Shown: positions 7,628 to 14,239, numbered from the stretch's first letter. The stretch: 19,496 bases of DNA from Candidatus Iainarchaeum sp. (GCA_030445695.1 JASUTF010000017.1:1-19496), one strand, 5' to 3'. Notes: a model not told the origin generated them from the sequence alone. Program-made: numbers and translations.

Positions 7628-8026
7628 TCACCTCCTTCTTGGCAGTCCAAGCGCGCTATCTATGGCACGGGCCACAGTTTTCATGTCCTCGAAGATGCGG
7701 AGCACGTCACGCTCCATCTCCTCGATGGTTCTGAGGAGCGTGCTTGCCCGCAGGCGGTAGCCCCGCCCGTCCTTTGTGATGAGCCCCATGTCCACGAGTT
7801 TTGCCACGTGGTATGCCACGGACGTCCTTGGATCCCCCCTCCGTCCCGCGAGCTCCGTTGCCGATATGCTGTCGCCTTCCTGCAAGATCTCCAGCAGGAT
7901 TTCTCTGTACTTCTCAATCATGCTCTCTGCAATCCCCAGTGTCCTGAGGAGCCACTCTACGGACTCTTCAAGGTCATCGCTGTAGGGCCTCTCCACGTAT
8001 GCGAGTGTGATATTTTTTACTGTCAT
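7628..8026 (-). CDS. winged-helix transcriptional regulator, probable heat-shock repressor (HSR1/Phr-like)
   Basis: This 132-aa protein has a winged HTH at about residues 44-92 ([18 protein letters not shown], then [19 protein letters not shown] and a basic wing GYRLR), followed by a C-terminal helical segment likely used for dimerisation. It is shorter than the roughly 200-residue Archaeoglobus HSR1 and Pyrococcus Phr that I recall. Context drives the call: it lies upstream of cdc48 in one operon and diverges from hsp20. Archaeoglobus HSR1 is likewise encoded with cdc48 and hsp20, and Phr represses hsp20 and an AAA+ ATPase gene. The ATG at 8026 is 26 bp from TTTTTAAATATT; the in-frame TTG at 8032 is less likely. 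TTTACTGTCAT is repeated twice at the transcription start and looks like its own operator. Confidence 0.8.
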   Translation of the reverse strand: MTVKNITLAYVERPYSDDLEESVEWLLRTLGIAESMIEKYREILLEILQEGDSISATELAGRRGDPRTSVAYHVAKLVDMGLITKDGRGYRLRASTLLRTIEEMERDVLRIFEDMKTVARAIDSALGLPRRR

Positions 8027-8046
8027 CGACAATAATTTACTGTCAT
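8016..8046. promoter_or_regulatory. Candidate operator of the heat-shock regulator
   Basis: TTTACTGTCAT occurs at 8016-8026 and 8036-8046, exactly 20 bp apart, about two helical turns on the same face. The first copy extends into the dyad TGTCATCGACA (8021-8031). The copies flank the predicted start site of the wHTH-cdc48 operon, where a bound dimer would block initiation. Confidence 0.5.
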
Positions 8047-8058
8047 AATATTTAAAAA
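8047..8058 (-). promoter_or_regulatory. TATA box of the wHTH-cdc48 operon
   Basis: On the minus strand it reads TTTTTAAATATT, centred 26 bp upstream of the ATG at 8026. The second operator-like repeat directly abuts it. Confidence 0.65.
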
Positions 8059-8067
8059 CTCGTCTCT

Positions 8068-8079
8068 GATATAATATTA
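8068..8079 (+). promoter_or_regulatory. Rightward TATA box upstream of hsp20
   Basis: GATATAATATTA predicts transcription from about 8098. The message would begin near a GTG-GCC-ATG mini-ORF and carry a hairpin at 8107-8145 ahead of hsp20. A second weaker box, GTTTTTATG near 8172-8180, could start a shorter hsp20 message. Confidence 0.5.
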
Positions 8080-8106
8080 TTGGACGGAGAGGGGGTGGTG
8101 GCCATG

Positions 8107-8145
8107 ATCAGGAGGTGGGACAGAATCTAGGTCTCATCTCCTGGT
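8107..8145 (+). ncRNA. 15-bp hairpin in the hsp20 leader or a separate small RNA
   Basis: Bases 8107-8121 pair without a bulge to 8131-8145 (12 Watson-Crick and 3 G-U pairs) around a 9-nt loop. A mini-ORF in frame from GTG 8098 or ATG 8104 runs through the 5' arm and stops with TAG (8128-8130) at the end of the loop. Pyrimidine-rich sequence follows. It could be a temperature-responsive leader, an attenuator or the start of a separate RNA. The fold is visible; the function is inferred. Confidence 0.45.
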
Positions 8146-8206
8146 CTGGCTGCCTTTCCCCTTCTTCGTCCGTTTTTATGCTCAACTGATGCGAGGGGGT
8201 GGTAGC

Positions 8207-8644
8207 ATGATATACGACCCGTTTGAGGAGATACGCCGGCTTCACGAGTACATAGACCGTATGTTCAGCGACATGTTCACTCGGATGCGCGAGCCGGAGA
8301 TATCGTTTACAAGGGCACCTCTTGTTGACGTGGTGGACGAGGGGGACAAGTTCCGCATCGTTGCAGAGATCCCCGGGGTTAACAAGGAGGATCTCGACGT
8401 CAGGATAATGGAGGACTCGGTGGTGATCCGTGCAGAGAAGAAGATGGACAAGGAGGACAAGGGCAAGAACTACTACGTCCGCGAGAGGGGGTACACGTCG
8501 TATTACAGGACGATAGCCCTGCCGGAGCCCGTAGTGCCGGAGAAGGCAGAGGCGACGTATAAGAACGGCGTGCTCGAGATCGTGGTGCCCAAGAGGGCGC
8601 CCAAGGAGGAGGAAGGAAAGGGCTTCAGGGTACAGATCAAGTAA
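8207..8644 (+). CDS. hsp20: small heat-shock protein Hsp20 (alpha-crystallin family)
   Basis: This 145-aa ATP-independent holdase has an N-terminal region starting MIYDPFEEI, an alpha-crystallin domain from about residue 40 (APLVDVVDEGDKFRIVAEIP through NGVLEIVVPK), and a C-terminal FRVQIK in place of a strict IxI motif. A GVNKEDLDVRI segment and the A-x-x-x-N-G-V-L motif (KAEATYKNGVLEIV) are diagnostic. GAGGGGGTGG at 8193-8202 supports the ATG at 8207; the in-frame ATG at 8189 precedes that site and is less likely. The gene diverges from the wHTH-cdc48 operon, so control by the same regulator is likely. Confidence 0.93.
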   Translation: MIYDPFEEIRRLHEYIDRMFSDMFTRMREPEISFTRAPLVDVVDEGDKFRIVAEIPGVNKEDLDVRIMEDSVVIRAEKKMDKEDKGKNYYVRERGYTSYYRTIALPEPVVPEKAEATYKNGVLEIVVPKRAPKEEEGKGFRVQIK

Positions 8645-8669
8645 TAAACAGGGCCTCCCATCTTTTTCT
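8645..8669 (+). terminator. Possible T-run terminator after hsp20
   Basis: The 25-bp gap contains CATCTTTTTCTG (8660-8670). Archaeal termination often needs only a T-run. No clear promoter for the next operon is visible here, so readthrough is also possible. Confidence 0.35.
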
Positions 8670-9086
8670 GTGCGGGGTGTGTATGCACTTGCCCTTGTGA
8701 TCGCCTCCATCCTCGTTCTTCTGGGCCTCTCATCGTCGTTCTTTTCCGTTGACAGGATGAACACCGGCTTCATGGACTACAGGAAGGCCGTGTACCAGTC
8801 GTATCTCCAGCACGACGTCGAGTATTCGCTCAGGAAGACGTTCGAGGCGATAAAACAGCAGTGCGTTGCCCTCGCTGCTCTGGGGAACCCCGACAAGTGC
8901 CAAGGAGAGGCGGATATAATGTATGCAAACTTCGTTGCTGCCTGGTCGCTCCACGGCTTTGTGATGGCGGGCGGGGGCGTTTCTGCCATCGTGACGCCGG
9001 CGGGGGCAGACGTGCGCCTCGTATCGGACCTGCACTGGAAGAAGGGGGAATACGAGGGGACGATCCCCAAGGGATACGGTGGTTGA
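8670..9086 (+). CDS. small membrane-anchored pilin-like or secreted protein
   Basis: This 138-aa protein starts at GTG 8670. Its short basic N-terminus (MRG) is followed by a hydrophobic helix (YALALVIASILVLLGL) and an exposed domain with two cysteines (QQC, DKC). It is first of three tightly spaced genes: the next ATG follows its TGA directly. The MRG-hydrophobic architecture is shared with two neighbouring proteins. The region also encodes true class III pilins, so I read it as a minor pilin-like subunit. The QxSxE motif is absent, so the call is tentative. No family is recognised. Confidence 0.62.
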   Translation: MRGVYALALVIASILVLLGLSSSFFSVDRMNTGFMDYRKAVYQSYLQHDVEYSLRKTFEAIKQQCVALAALGNPDKCQGEADIMYANFVAAWSLHGFVMAGGGVSAIVTPAGADVRLVSDLHWKKGEYEGTIPKGYGG

Positions 9087-9341
9087 ATGGACTGGTGGTT
9101 CGTGGTCATATACGTGGCGTTCGTTCTCGTCGCCCTTGGCATCGTCGCGTCCACGCCTGATATCGCGTCTTTCACGGACTTCGGCTGTGCCCTTTCGGCG
9201 GATGCTGCCTCCATACACTTGTACTCCAACGTGCACGGCGACGGCTGTCCTTACGCTGGGGACCACGTGGGGGAAGTGCCCCTTGTGGGAAAGGCAGCGG
9301 TGACGCCGTTGGGAGTCGTCTATGAGGCGGTGGGTAAATGA
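9087..9341 (+). CDS. small membrane protein in the pilin-like operon
   Basis: This 84-aa protein has an N-terminal membrane helix (WWFVVIYVAFVLVALGIVA) and an exposed part with two cysteines (GCAL, GCPY) that could form a disulfide. Its ATG directly follows the upstream TGA, and its TGA overlaps the downstream ATG (ATGA at 9338-9341), so the three genes are translationally coupled. I do not recognise the family. Confidence 0.62.
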   Translation: MDWWFVVIYVAFVLVALGIVASTPDIASFTDFGCALSADAASIHLYSNVHGDGCPYAGDHVGEVPLVGKAAVTPLGVVYEAVGK

Positions 9342-9598
9342 GGGGGTTCGTTCTCTTCCTTGAGGGGTTGCTGGCCTTCCTCATACTCGTTGCATTTCTC
9401 CTGCAGTTCTTCGTCCCGCTGCCCGACACGCAGGGCATCGTTTCCTTCGTCCAGAAGAACGACGATTTCACGGCAGCCCTTGAATCGGGGGTGCCCCCGC
9501 CCTATCCTCCCTATCTTCCCGGGATGGAGTGCGAGGCGGTCCGTTACTCCACGGCAACGTCTCCCTTGGTTACCGTTACTGCATACTGCGTCAAATAG
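9338..9598 (+). CDS. prepilin-like small membrane protein
   Basis: This 86-aa protein begins MRGFVLFLEGLLAFLILVAF. A basic Gly-ended leader followed by F and a Glu within the hydrophobic helix resembles the prepilin pattern, though the Glu lies at +6 rather than the usual +5 if cleavage follows MRG. The exposed part is proline-rich (GVPPPYPPYLPG) with two cysteines. It is third in its operon, and its last 8 bp overlap the convergent class III pilin gene. Inference: a minor or initiating pilin. Confidence 0.62.
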   Translation: MRGFVLFLEGLLAFLILVAFLLQFFVPLPDTQGIVSFVQKNDDFTAALESGVPPPYPPYLPGMECEAVRYSTATSPLVTVTAYCVK

Positions 9599-9926
9599 GC
9601 GTTATGTTGCACCCTTCTACCCTGAAGGCCCGTGATTTTCCACCACCGCTGCAGCTCTCGTCCAGTTCTACGCTTGCCTCCCCTACCTTTACCGTGCCGG
9701 AGGAGCAGTCGATCTCCACCTCGTAGGGCAGGCGGACCGTCAGTTTGGAGGCGGGGCAACCGTGGAGGGCATCTGATATTAGGGCCGCAGCGTATTCCGC
9801 TTTCTTTTTATCCATTCCGCCCATGACCACGTCGAAAAGGTTTGTGTAGTTGTCAAGAAGAATTAGAAAAATCCCTGCAAAGGCGGCGATGACGATTATC
9901 GTCTCCAGCGATATCTGTCCCCTCAT
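9591..9926 (-). CDS. class III signal peptide archaeal pilin
   Basis: This 111-aa protein begins MRG then QISLETIIVIAAFAG, the archaeal QxSxE class III signal. Known prepilin peptidases cut before the Q, leaving the hydrophobic helix at the mature N-terminus for fibre assembly. The C-terminal domain is beta-rich by eye, with three cysteines (GCPA, DCSS, SCSG) plus GCN near the end. Its ATG overlaps the upstream pilin stop (ATGA at 9923-9926), so the two are co-translated. It is convergent with the three-gene operon. Likely function: a type IV pilus or adhesive surface filament subunit. Confidence 0.82.
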   Translation of the reverse strand: MRGQISLETIIVIAAFAGIFLILLDNYTNLFDVVMGGMDKKKAEYAAALISDALHGCPASKLTVRLPYEVEIDCSSGTVKVGEASVELDESCSGGGKSRAFRVEGCNITPI

Positions 9927-10096
9927 TCAGACCCCATGTTCTCGATCTTCTTCTCGATCTCTGAGATCTTCGTGGAGTAGGTCTCGTTCATCTCGGTCGC
10001 CGTTGTGTTGAGCTGATCGATGAGGAACAGTGCGAGGGCCGCCATCGCCGCCAGAATGATGAGGAGTTCCGCGGAGATCTGGGCACGGTCGTCCAT
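9923..10096 (-). CDS. short class III signal peptide pilin
   Basis: This 57-aa protein is MDDRA followed by QISAELLIILAAMAALALFL, a clean QxSxE class III signal, then a short hydrophilic helical tail (TEMNETYSTKISEIEKKIE). ATG 10096 is preferred over the in-frame ATG 10123: it gives a typical short leader, and the minus-strand TATA-like CTTTTTATG at 10121-10129 would start transcription near 10100. The mature product is mostly one helix, comparable to minimal archaellin or pilin stalks. It is co-transcribed with the 111-aa pilin and diverges from the M50 protease gene. Confidence 0.8.
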   Translation of the reverse strand: MDDRAQISAELLIILAAMAALALFLIDQLNTTATEMNETYSTKISEIEKKIENMGSE

Positions 10097-10100
10097 TGCA

Positions 10101-10110
10101 ATTAAATATT
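10101..10110 (+). promoter_or_regulatory. TATA box of the M50 protease gene
   Basis: ATTAAATATT is centred 27 bp before the ATG at 10133 and sits next to the start site of the divergent pilin operon. Confidence 0.58.
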
Positions 10111-10120
10111 GTTTCCTGTT

Positions 10121-10129
10121 CATAAAAAG
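10121..10129 (-). promoter_or_regulatory. TATA-like box of the class III pilin operon
   Basis: On the minus strand this segment contains CTTTTTATG, 25-30 bp upstream of the pilin ATG at 10096. It lies next to the start site of the rightward protease transcript, so the two promoters are interleaved. Confidence 0.42.
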
Positions 10130-10132
10130 CTG

Positions 10133-10699
10133 ATGCTCAGCTCGAGAGAGGCCGTTGATCTTCTTGCTTCGTGGCTCACCATTTCGGCAGCGTTCTCCAT
10201 AGTGGTGGAACCGTCGAATCCCCTTGCCGTCTTCCCGCTATACCTCATCGTGGTGGGCACCGCCTTTGTCCTGCACGAGCTGGGCCACAAGTTCGCCGCA
10301 ATACGGCTGGGTTACTACGCCGAGTACCGGCTCTGGACGGCGGGCCTCGTGCTTGCCCTGTTCATGGCAATCTTCACGGGCTTCGTGTTCGCCGCCCCGG
10401 GAGCCGTCTACGTTCTCGGGTACCCCAACCGAAGGGAGAATGGTATCATTTCCCTCGCCGGGCCGCTGGTCAACTTCATTGTGGCGGTGACCGCACTTCT
10501 CATACGGTATCTGCTCTCCCCAGCCCCCCTCATCAATACGGTTCTATACGCCGTTTTCACAGTGAACGCGTTCATTGGCTTCTTCAACATGCTTCCCTTC
10601 TACCCCCTTGACGGCTCCAAGGTTCTTGCATGGTCCCCGACTGCCTATTTCTCCCTGATGGTCCCCCTCTTCCTTCTAGTGTTCTTCCCGGTTCCGTGA
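10133..10699 (+). CDS. site-2-protease-like intramembrane metalloprotease (M50 family)
   Basis: This 188-aa polytopic membrane protein has the zinc motif HELGH (48-52) in a membrane helix and the second M50 motif NMLPFYPLDG (152-161), where D160 is the expected third zinc ligand. A SLAGPLVNF segment between them is also typical. It should cleave membrane-spanning substrates in or near the bilayer. It is small for the family and has no PDZ or CBS domain, like the compact archaeal members. The ATG at 10133 fits a leaderless transcript; the upstream TTG at 10109 would lie within the TATA box. Confidence 0.9.
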   Translation: MLSSREAVDLLASWLTISAAFSIVVEPSNPLAVFPLYLIVVGTAFVLHELGHKFAAIRLGYYAEYRLWTAGLVLALFMAIFTGFVFAAPGAVYVLGYPNRRENGIISLAGPLVNFIVAVTALLIRYLLSPAPLINTVLYAVFTVNAFIGFFNMLPFYPLDGSKVLAWSPTAYFSLMVPLFLLVFFPVP

Positions 10700-10719
10700 C
10701 GTCATTATGTAGAACTGTT

Positions 10720-10737
10720 TTCACCACCGGGGGTGAA
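10720..10737 (+). terminator. Hairpin after the protease gene
   Basis: TTCACC (10720-10725) pairs with GGTGAA (10732-10737) around a 6-nt loop, 21 bp after the protease stop. No T-run follows. It may help end the transcript or protect its 3' end. Confidence 0.3.
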
Positions 10738-10745
10738 CAATATTC

Positions 10746-10754
10746 TTTATATAT
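10746..10754 (+). promoter_or_regulatory. TATA box of the candidate structured RNA
   Basis: TTTATATAT is one of the best TATA boxes in the window, yet no normal gene starts downstream. Its predicted start at about 10773 coincides with the ATG of a 14-codon ORF and the start of a strongly structured region. Confidence 0.6.
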
Positions 10755-10772
10755 CCGGAAGCCCTTCTCCAA

Positions 10773-10915
10773 ATGCGGACGGAGGGGGTGATGGAAAAGG
10801 ATCTTAGGCCCAGATAAGGACCCCGGGACGGCAAGCCAGCCCGCGTAGGGGTCTACGGGATAAATATCGCGCGCCATCCCGGGTCCTTGGACGGAAAACC
10901 CACATACAACCCCTT
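10773..10915 (+). ncRNA. Candidate structured RNA with a 14-codon ORF at its 5' end
   Basis: Transcription from the TATA box at 10746-10754 would begin here. ATG 10773 to TAA 10815-10817 could encode MRTEGVMEKDLRPR. A long hairpin follows: 10816-10832 pairs with 10873-10888 (16 bp, one bulged C and one C-A mismatch). Inside it a second stem pairs 10841-10842/10858-10859 and 10844-10848/10853-10857 with a GGGT loop. The internal loops are 8 and 13 nt. A CCCCTTTT run at 10910-10917 could end the RNA just before the next gene. I do not see SRP, RNase P or box C/D signatures. The structure and promoter are visible; the RNA class is unknown. Confidence 0.5.
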
Positions 10916-10922
10916 TTAAATT
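10914..10922 (+). promoter_or_regulatory. TATA box of the coiled-coil membrane protein gene
   Basis: TTTTAAATT is centred 24 bp before the ATG at 10942, which sets that start over the in-frame codon at 10927. Confidence 0.6.
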
Positions 10923-10941
10923 CTGGTTGCGTATTCTCATC

Positions 10942-11508
10942 ATGGCTGACATCCTGGAAACCATAAAGGCAATGATCCGTCAGGGAGCCAGTTCTGACGA
11001 GATCGTCGACACGCTGAAGTCCATGGGCATTTCTGAGGACGAGGCGAGGAAGCTCATTCTCCTTGCAGAGCGTGACATGCTCCGTGTTCTCCGCAACGAG
11101 ATACGGGAGATCGCAGCCGACGCTTTCATCGAGCAGGCGGAGCGTATGAAGAAGGATCTCGCCGCTGAAGTGGACAGGATGGTGGACACCCGCCTGAAGC
11201 TCGCCCAGAAGACCCTGACAGACATGATACGGAAGGAGATGAACGCATACGTGTCGTCTATCTCCCGCGCGGAGGACCGCCTCTCGCTCATAGAACGCAA
11301 GGTCTACGATCTGGAGGACCGTGTCGCCCGTCTTGAGACATACAGGCCAAAGAAGCAGGGCAACGTGGCAATAAAGTACCTCGTTCCCATCATCGGCATC
11401 GGTTTCCTCGTCGCATCCGTCATACTATCAGCAGACAAGACGCTGGCCACGTATCTGTTTGCCGCCGGCATCCTCTTCGTCCTCGGGGGTGTGATTTTTG
11501 GCAGGTAA
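10942..11508 (+). CDS. coiled-coil protein with two C-terminal membrane helices
   Basis: This 188-aa protein has an N-terminal helical motif (MIRQGASSDEIVDTLKSMGI, then SEDEARKLILLAERD) that looks like a small helical-hairpin interaction module. A charged coiled coil runs from about residue 48 to 138, including heptad-like LSLIERKVYDLEDRVARLE. Two hydrophobic segments follow near the end (YLVPIIGIGFLVASVIL and YLFAAGILFVLGGVIFG). It is probably anchored by the C-terminus with the coiled coil in the cytoplasm. No family recognised. Its end overlaps the next gene by 11 nt. Confidence 0.78.
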   Translation: MADILETIKAMIRQGASSDEIVDTLKSMGISEDEARKLILLAERDMLRVLRNEIREIAADAFIEQAERMKKDLAAEVDRMVDTRLKLAQKTLTDMIRKEMNAYVSSISRAEDRLSLIERKVYDLEDRVARLETYRPKKQGNVAIKYLVPIIGIGFLVASVILSADKTLATYLFAAGILFVLGGVIFGR

Positions 11509-12127
11509 GGTTCTTGACCCCTGGCGGTCGCAGCGGATGCTCGAGCGGTTCGTCCCCTTTGCCCCCACTTACGTGACCTCTGACGTGGACGCGGCACTCC
11601 GCTTCGCGCGTGCAAACTACCCCGTCGTCCTGAAGGCGGTCAGCGGGGAGATCGTTCATAAGAGCGATGCGGGGGCAGTCGTCCTTAACGTGAGGAACGA
11701 CGACGAGCTTCTCCATCACTTCTACCAGTTGCAGAGCCGGTTCGGGCCAACGGTGATGGTCCAGAAGCAGTTGAAGGGTGTTGAACTCTTCGTCGGTGGG
11801 AAGAGGGATCCCCAGTTCGGACCAGTTGTCCTTTTCGGGCTCGGAGGCATATTCGTAGAGGTCTACAGGGACGTGGTAGCCCGTGCCGCACCAATAACGG
11901 AGGAGGACGCGTTCGAGATGATGGACGAGCTCAGGGGTGCCCCCATCCTCAGGGGTGCCCGCGGCGTCAGGGTGGACAGGGATGCCCTTGCCAGAGTTCT
12001 CGTCCAGTTTTCGCGGTTCATGGCAGAAAGCGAAAATGTGGAGGAGGTGGACCTGAACCCCGTTATAGCCACGGCGGACGGGGTCTTCGCGGTGGACGCC
12101 CGCGTGGTTCTATCCGGTGGGTCGTAG
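11498..12127 (+). CDS. acdB: acetate/acyl-CoA ligase (ADP-forming), beta subunit, ATP-grasp
   Basis: This 209-aa protein matches the separate beta subunit of archaeal ADP-forming acyl-CoA synthetase. That enzyme turns acyl-CoA, ADP and phosphate into acid, CoA and ATP. ATP-grasp features visible are YPVVLKAVSGEIVHKSDAGA, VMVQKQLKGVELFVGGKRDP, GPVVLFGLGGIFVEVYRDV and a C-terminal VEEVDLNPVIA. The TTG start at 11498 is supported by GGGGGTGAT at 11486-11494, inside the upstream gene. The alpha subunit, which carries the CoA-binding and phosphohistidine domains, is not in the window, as is usual where the two are unlinked. Substrate range cannot be read from the sequence. Confidence 0.9.
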   Translation: MAGKVLDPWRSQRMLERFVPFAPTYVTSDVDAALRFARANYPVVLKAVSGEIVHKSDAGAVVLNVRNDDELLHHFYQLQSRFGPTVMVQKQLKGVELFVGGKRDPQFGPVVLFGLGGIFVEVYRDVVARAAPITEEDAFEMMDELRGAPILRGARGVRVDRDALARVLVQFSRFMAESENVEEVDLNPVIATADGVFAVDARVVLSGGS

Positions 12128-14239
12128 TATGCCCGGCCTTGGCTCGTAGATTTCTCCGTTCTTCTTCAGTTTCTCCACGAGCTCGTGTACCTCCGTGTCG
12201 TCTATACCGTAGCCGCGTGCCTCTTCTATGAGGTCTTCGAGCGGCATGCTGTCGTGTTCCTGCGTGTAGGAACGCACGATGTTCAGTATGATCTTCATCT
12301 TCTCACGCTTGCTCTTGGACTCGCCCGTGGCAAGTATGTCGTAGTCGAAGACGCCCGTCTCCCTGTCCTTGAGCACCTCTTCCATGGACGCCTGTGCCAG
12401 CCGTATTGCCCTTTCTGCGTCCTCCTCCGTTATGACGTTTGAGAGCCGGACGCGGGCCGACGCCTCTGCCAGTCGTATCAGTGCCTCGAGCTGGCGGGCC
12501 GTTGTGGGCACCGTTCCGCTCTTCTTGCCCATCTGGCGGAGCGTTACGTAGAACTCTTCTATTTTCTTCATGGCCTCCTCCGTCATCTGCGGGAAGACGT
12601 GGGACCGTGCGTAGGCGATATACTTCCTGAGCAGGTCTATGTCTATCTCCGGCTTCACGTGCTTCTCCGCTTCCTCCACTTCCTCCGCCGTCAGCTCCTC
12701 GCTGGCCCCCTTGGTGTATGCCATCCTTTTTTCTCCCGCCAGGTGCGTCTTCAGTATGTGGCGTGCGATCTGCCTGTCCCTCTCTGCGTCGAGCACTTCG
12801 CGGACGATGAACATGAGGTCGAAACGCGACAGAATCGTCGGCTCTATGTTTATCTGCTGTATGGGGTTCTCATACGGGTCGAAACGGCCGAACTTCGGGT
12901 TCGCCGCTGCCAGGATTGCCGTGTCCGCCTTGAATGTCGTGACGATGCCTGCCTTGGCAACGGATATGGTCTGCTGCTCCATGGCCTCGTGCAGTGCCGC
13001 CCTGTCCTTGGGGTCTATCTTCTCGAACTCGTCGACGCAGGCGACTCCCCCCGAGGCGAGTACGAGGGCACCCGCCTTTATCACCCAGCCGCCTTCGCCC
13101 ATCTCGTCCTTTTCGGCGGAGGCGGTCAGTCCTGCACCGGATGCCGTCTTTCCCGCGACGTATATGCTCTTTGGGGCTATCTGTGAGACGTGCCTCAGTA
13201 TCTGCGACTTACCCGTGCCGGGGTCTCCCATGAGGAGTATGTGGATGTTCCCCCTTATCCTCGACTGGTCGGGTAGCTGCTTGGGCACTCCGCCGAAGAG
13301 CTGGAGCGCCACCGCCTCCTTGATCTTCTCGTGTCCCCAGATGGTGGGTGCAATGGACTTCACAAGCTTCTCGTATATGTTGGGATCCTTTGCCAGCTCC
13401 TTTATCTTTTTTATCTCCTCGGGCGTCGGTTCTAACTCTTCAAACTCCTTCTGGACGGGCTCTATGTGCAGTGCCTGAATGTATTTGCCGTAGACGGTCC
13501 TTCTCCCCTCCGGCTGCAGGAGTTTCAGTATTCCCACAAGGTAGACGCGGTCCCCCGGCTTCACTGTGTTTACAAGGTCCCCCTCGAGGTAGACGTCTAT
13601 GAAGCGTGCCTGCTCGCCGCCCCTCAGATATTCTATGGGTTCCTGTATCTGGATCTTCTGGAAATCAACCCATACCGACTGATCCGGGACCAGTTCAAAG
13701 TCCTTCTTCCCGCAGACGCAGACGAACGGTTTTTTCACCCTGTTTCCGTCCTGCAGGATGTCATACGTTCTCCCGCAGTGGCGGCAGGCCCATCGTGCCA
13801 CCTTGAGTTTGGGCATTACCGTCGTGATCTGCCGGACGAGGCCCTCCGCCCCTATGATCTTCCCTATGTACTCGGCCCGTATGTCGCGGACCAGCAGTAT
13901 CCTGTCCTCCGGGATGTTCGTGAGGCGCACCTTCAGCCGTGTGCCGGGCTCTACACCAGGGATCTCGATGCGTGAGAGCGCTTCCTCCATGGCGTCGAGA
14001 TAAACGTCCGGGTTGTCCAGGAGAGCGTCCGCCAGCTCGTAGTCGAACGCCTCCAAGCGGCGGAAGTCCACGAGGATGCTCGTGGCGTTGGGGTGCATCA
14101 TGGAGAAGTCAGAGAGTTCTTTCTCGTATGCAATGCGGAAGAACTGCTCAAAACGGGATACAATTTCGTCCACTGCTCCCTGTCCCGGCTCAGAAACCGG
14201 TACGGGGGCAGGCACTGTCCCGACGCCCTCCTCGTCCAT
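12110..14239 (-). CDS. mcm: replicative DNA helicase MCM
   Basis: This 709-aa MCM has all usual parts. An N-terminal domain carries a zinc site (C152, C155, C174, C176). The AAA+ core has Walker A GDPGTGKS at 338-345, Walker B CVDEFEKID near 402-408 and the arginine finger SRFD at 471-474. The C-terminal winged helix ends IYEPRPGILRPTG. Before the conserved domain is a Pro/Val/Gly-rich stretch (TVPAPVPVSEPGQG). ATG 14239 is chosen because the minus-strand GTTATAAT box at 14263-14270 lies about 27 bp upstream; the in-frame GTG at 14254 would fall only 12 bp from that box. No inteins. The 3' end overlaps the convergent acdB gene by 18 bp. Confidence 0.97.
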   Translation of the reverse strand: MDEEGVGTVPAPVPVSEPGQGAVDEIVSRFEQFFRIAYEKELSDFSMMHPNATSILVDFRRLEAFDYELADALLDNPDVYLDAMEEALSRIEIPGVEPGTRLKVRLTNIPEDRILLVRDIRAEYIGKIIGAEGLVRQITTVMPKLKVARWACRHCGRTYDILQDGNRVKKPFVCVCGKKDFELVPDQSVWVDFQKIQIQEPIEYLRGGEQARFIDVYLEGDLVNTVKPGDRVYLVGILKLLQPEGRRTVYGKYIQALHIEPVQKEFEELEPTPEEIKKIKELAKDPNIYEKLVKSIAPTIWGHEKIKEAVALQLFGGVPKQLPDQSRIRGNIHILLMGDPGTGKSQILRHVSQIAPKSIYVAGKTASGAGLTASAEKDEMGEGGWVIKAGALVLASGGVACVDEFEKIDPKDRAALHEAMEQQTISVAKAGIVTTFKADTAILAAANPKFGRFDPYENPIQQINIEPTILSRFDLMFIVREVLDAERDRQIARHILKTHLAGEKRMAYTKGASEELTAEEVEEAEKHVKPEIDIDLLRKYIAYARSHVFPQMTEEAMKKIEEFYVTLRQMGKKSGTVPTTARQLEALIRLAEASARVRLSNVITEEDAERAIRLAQASMEEVLKDRETGVFDYDILATGESKSKREKMKIILNIVRSYTQEHDSMPLEDLIEEARGYGIDDTEVHELVEKLKKNGEIYEPRPGILRPTG

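Noticed and set aside
6322-7734. 470-codon plus-strand frame opposite cdc48
   Set aside because: It is an antisense shadow of a clearly conserved AAA+ gene in GC-rich DNA. No domain is recognisable and no promoter or ribosome site fits.
10773-10915. H/ACA, box C/D, SRP or RNase P identity for the structured RNA
   Set aside because: The outer stem is too long and the ACA too far for H/ACA. No clear C and D boxes, SRP helix 8 motif or RNase P P4 motif are visible.
12639-13478. Long plus-strand frame opposite mcm
   Set aside because: It is a shadow of the MCM coding strand, Ser/Ala/Cys-rich without motifs.
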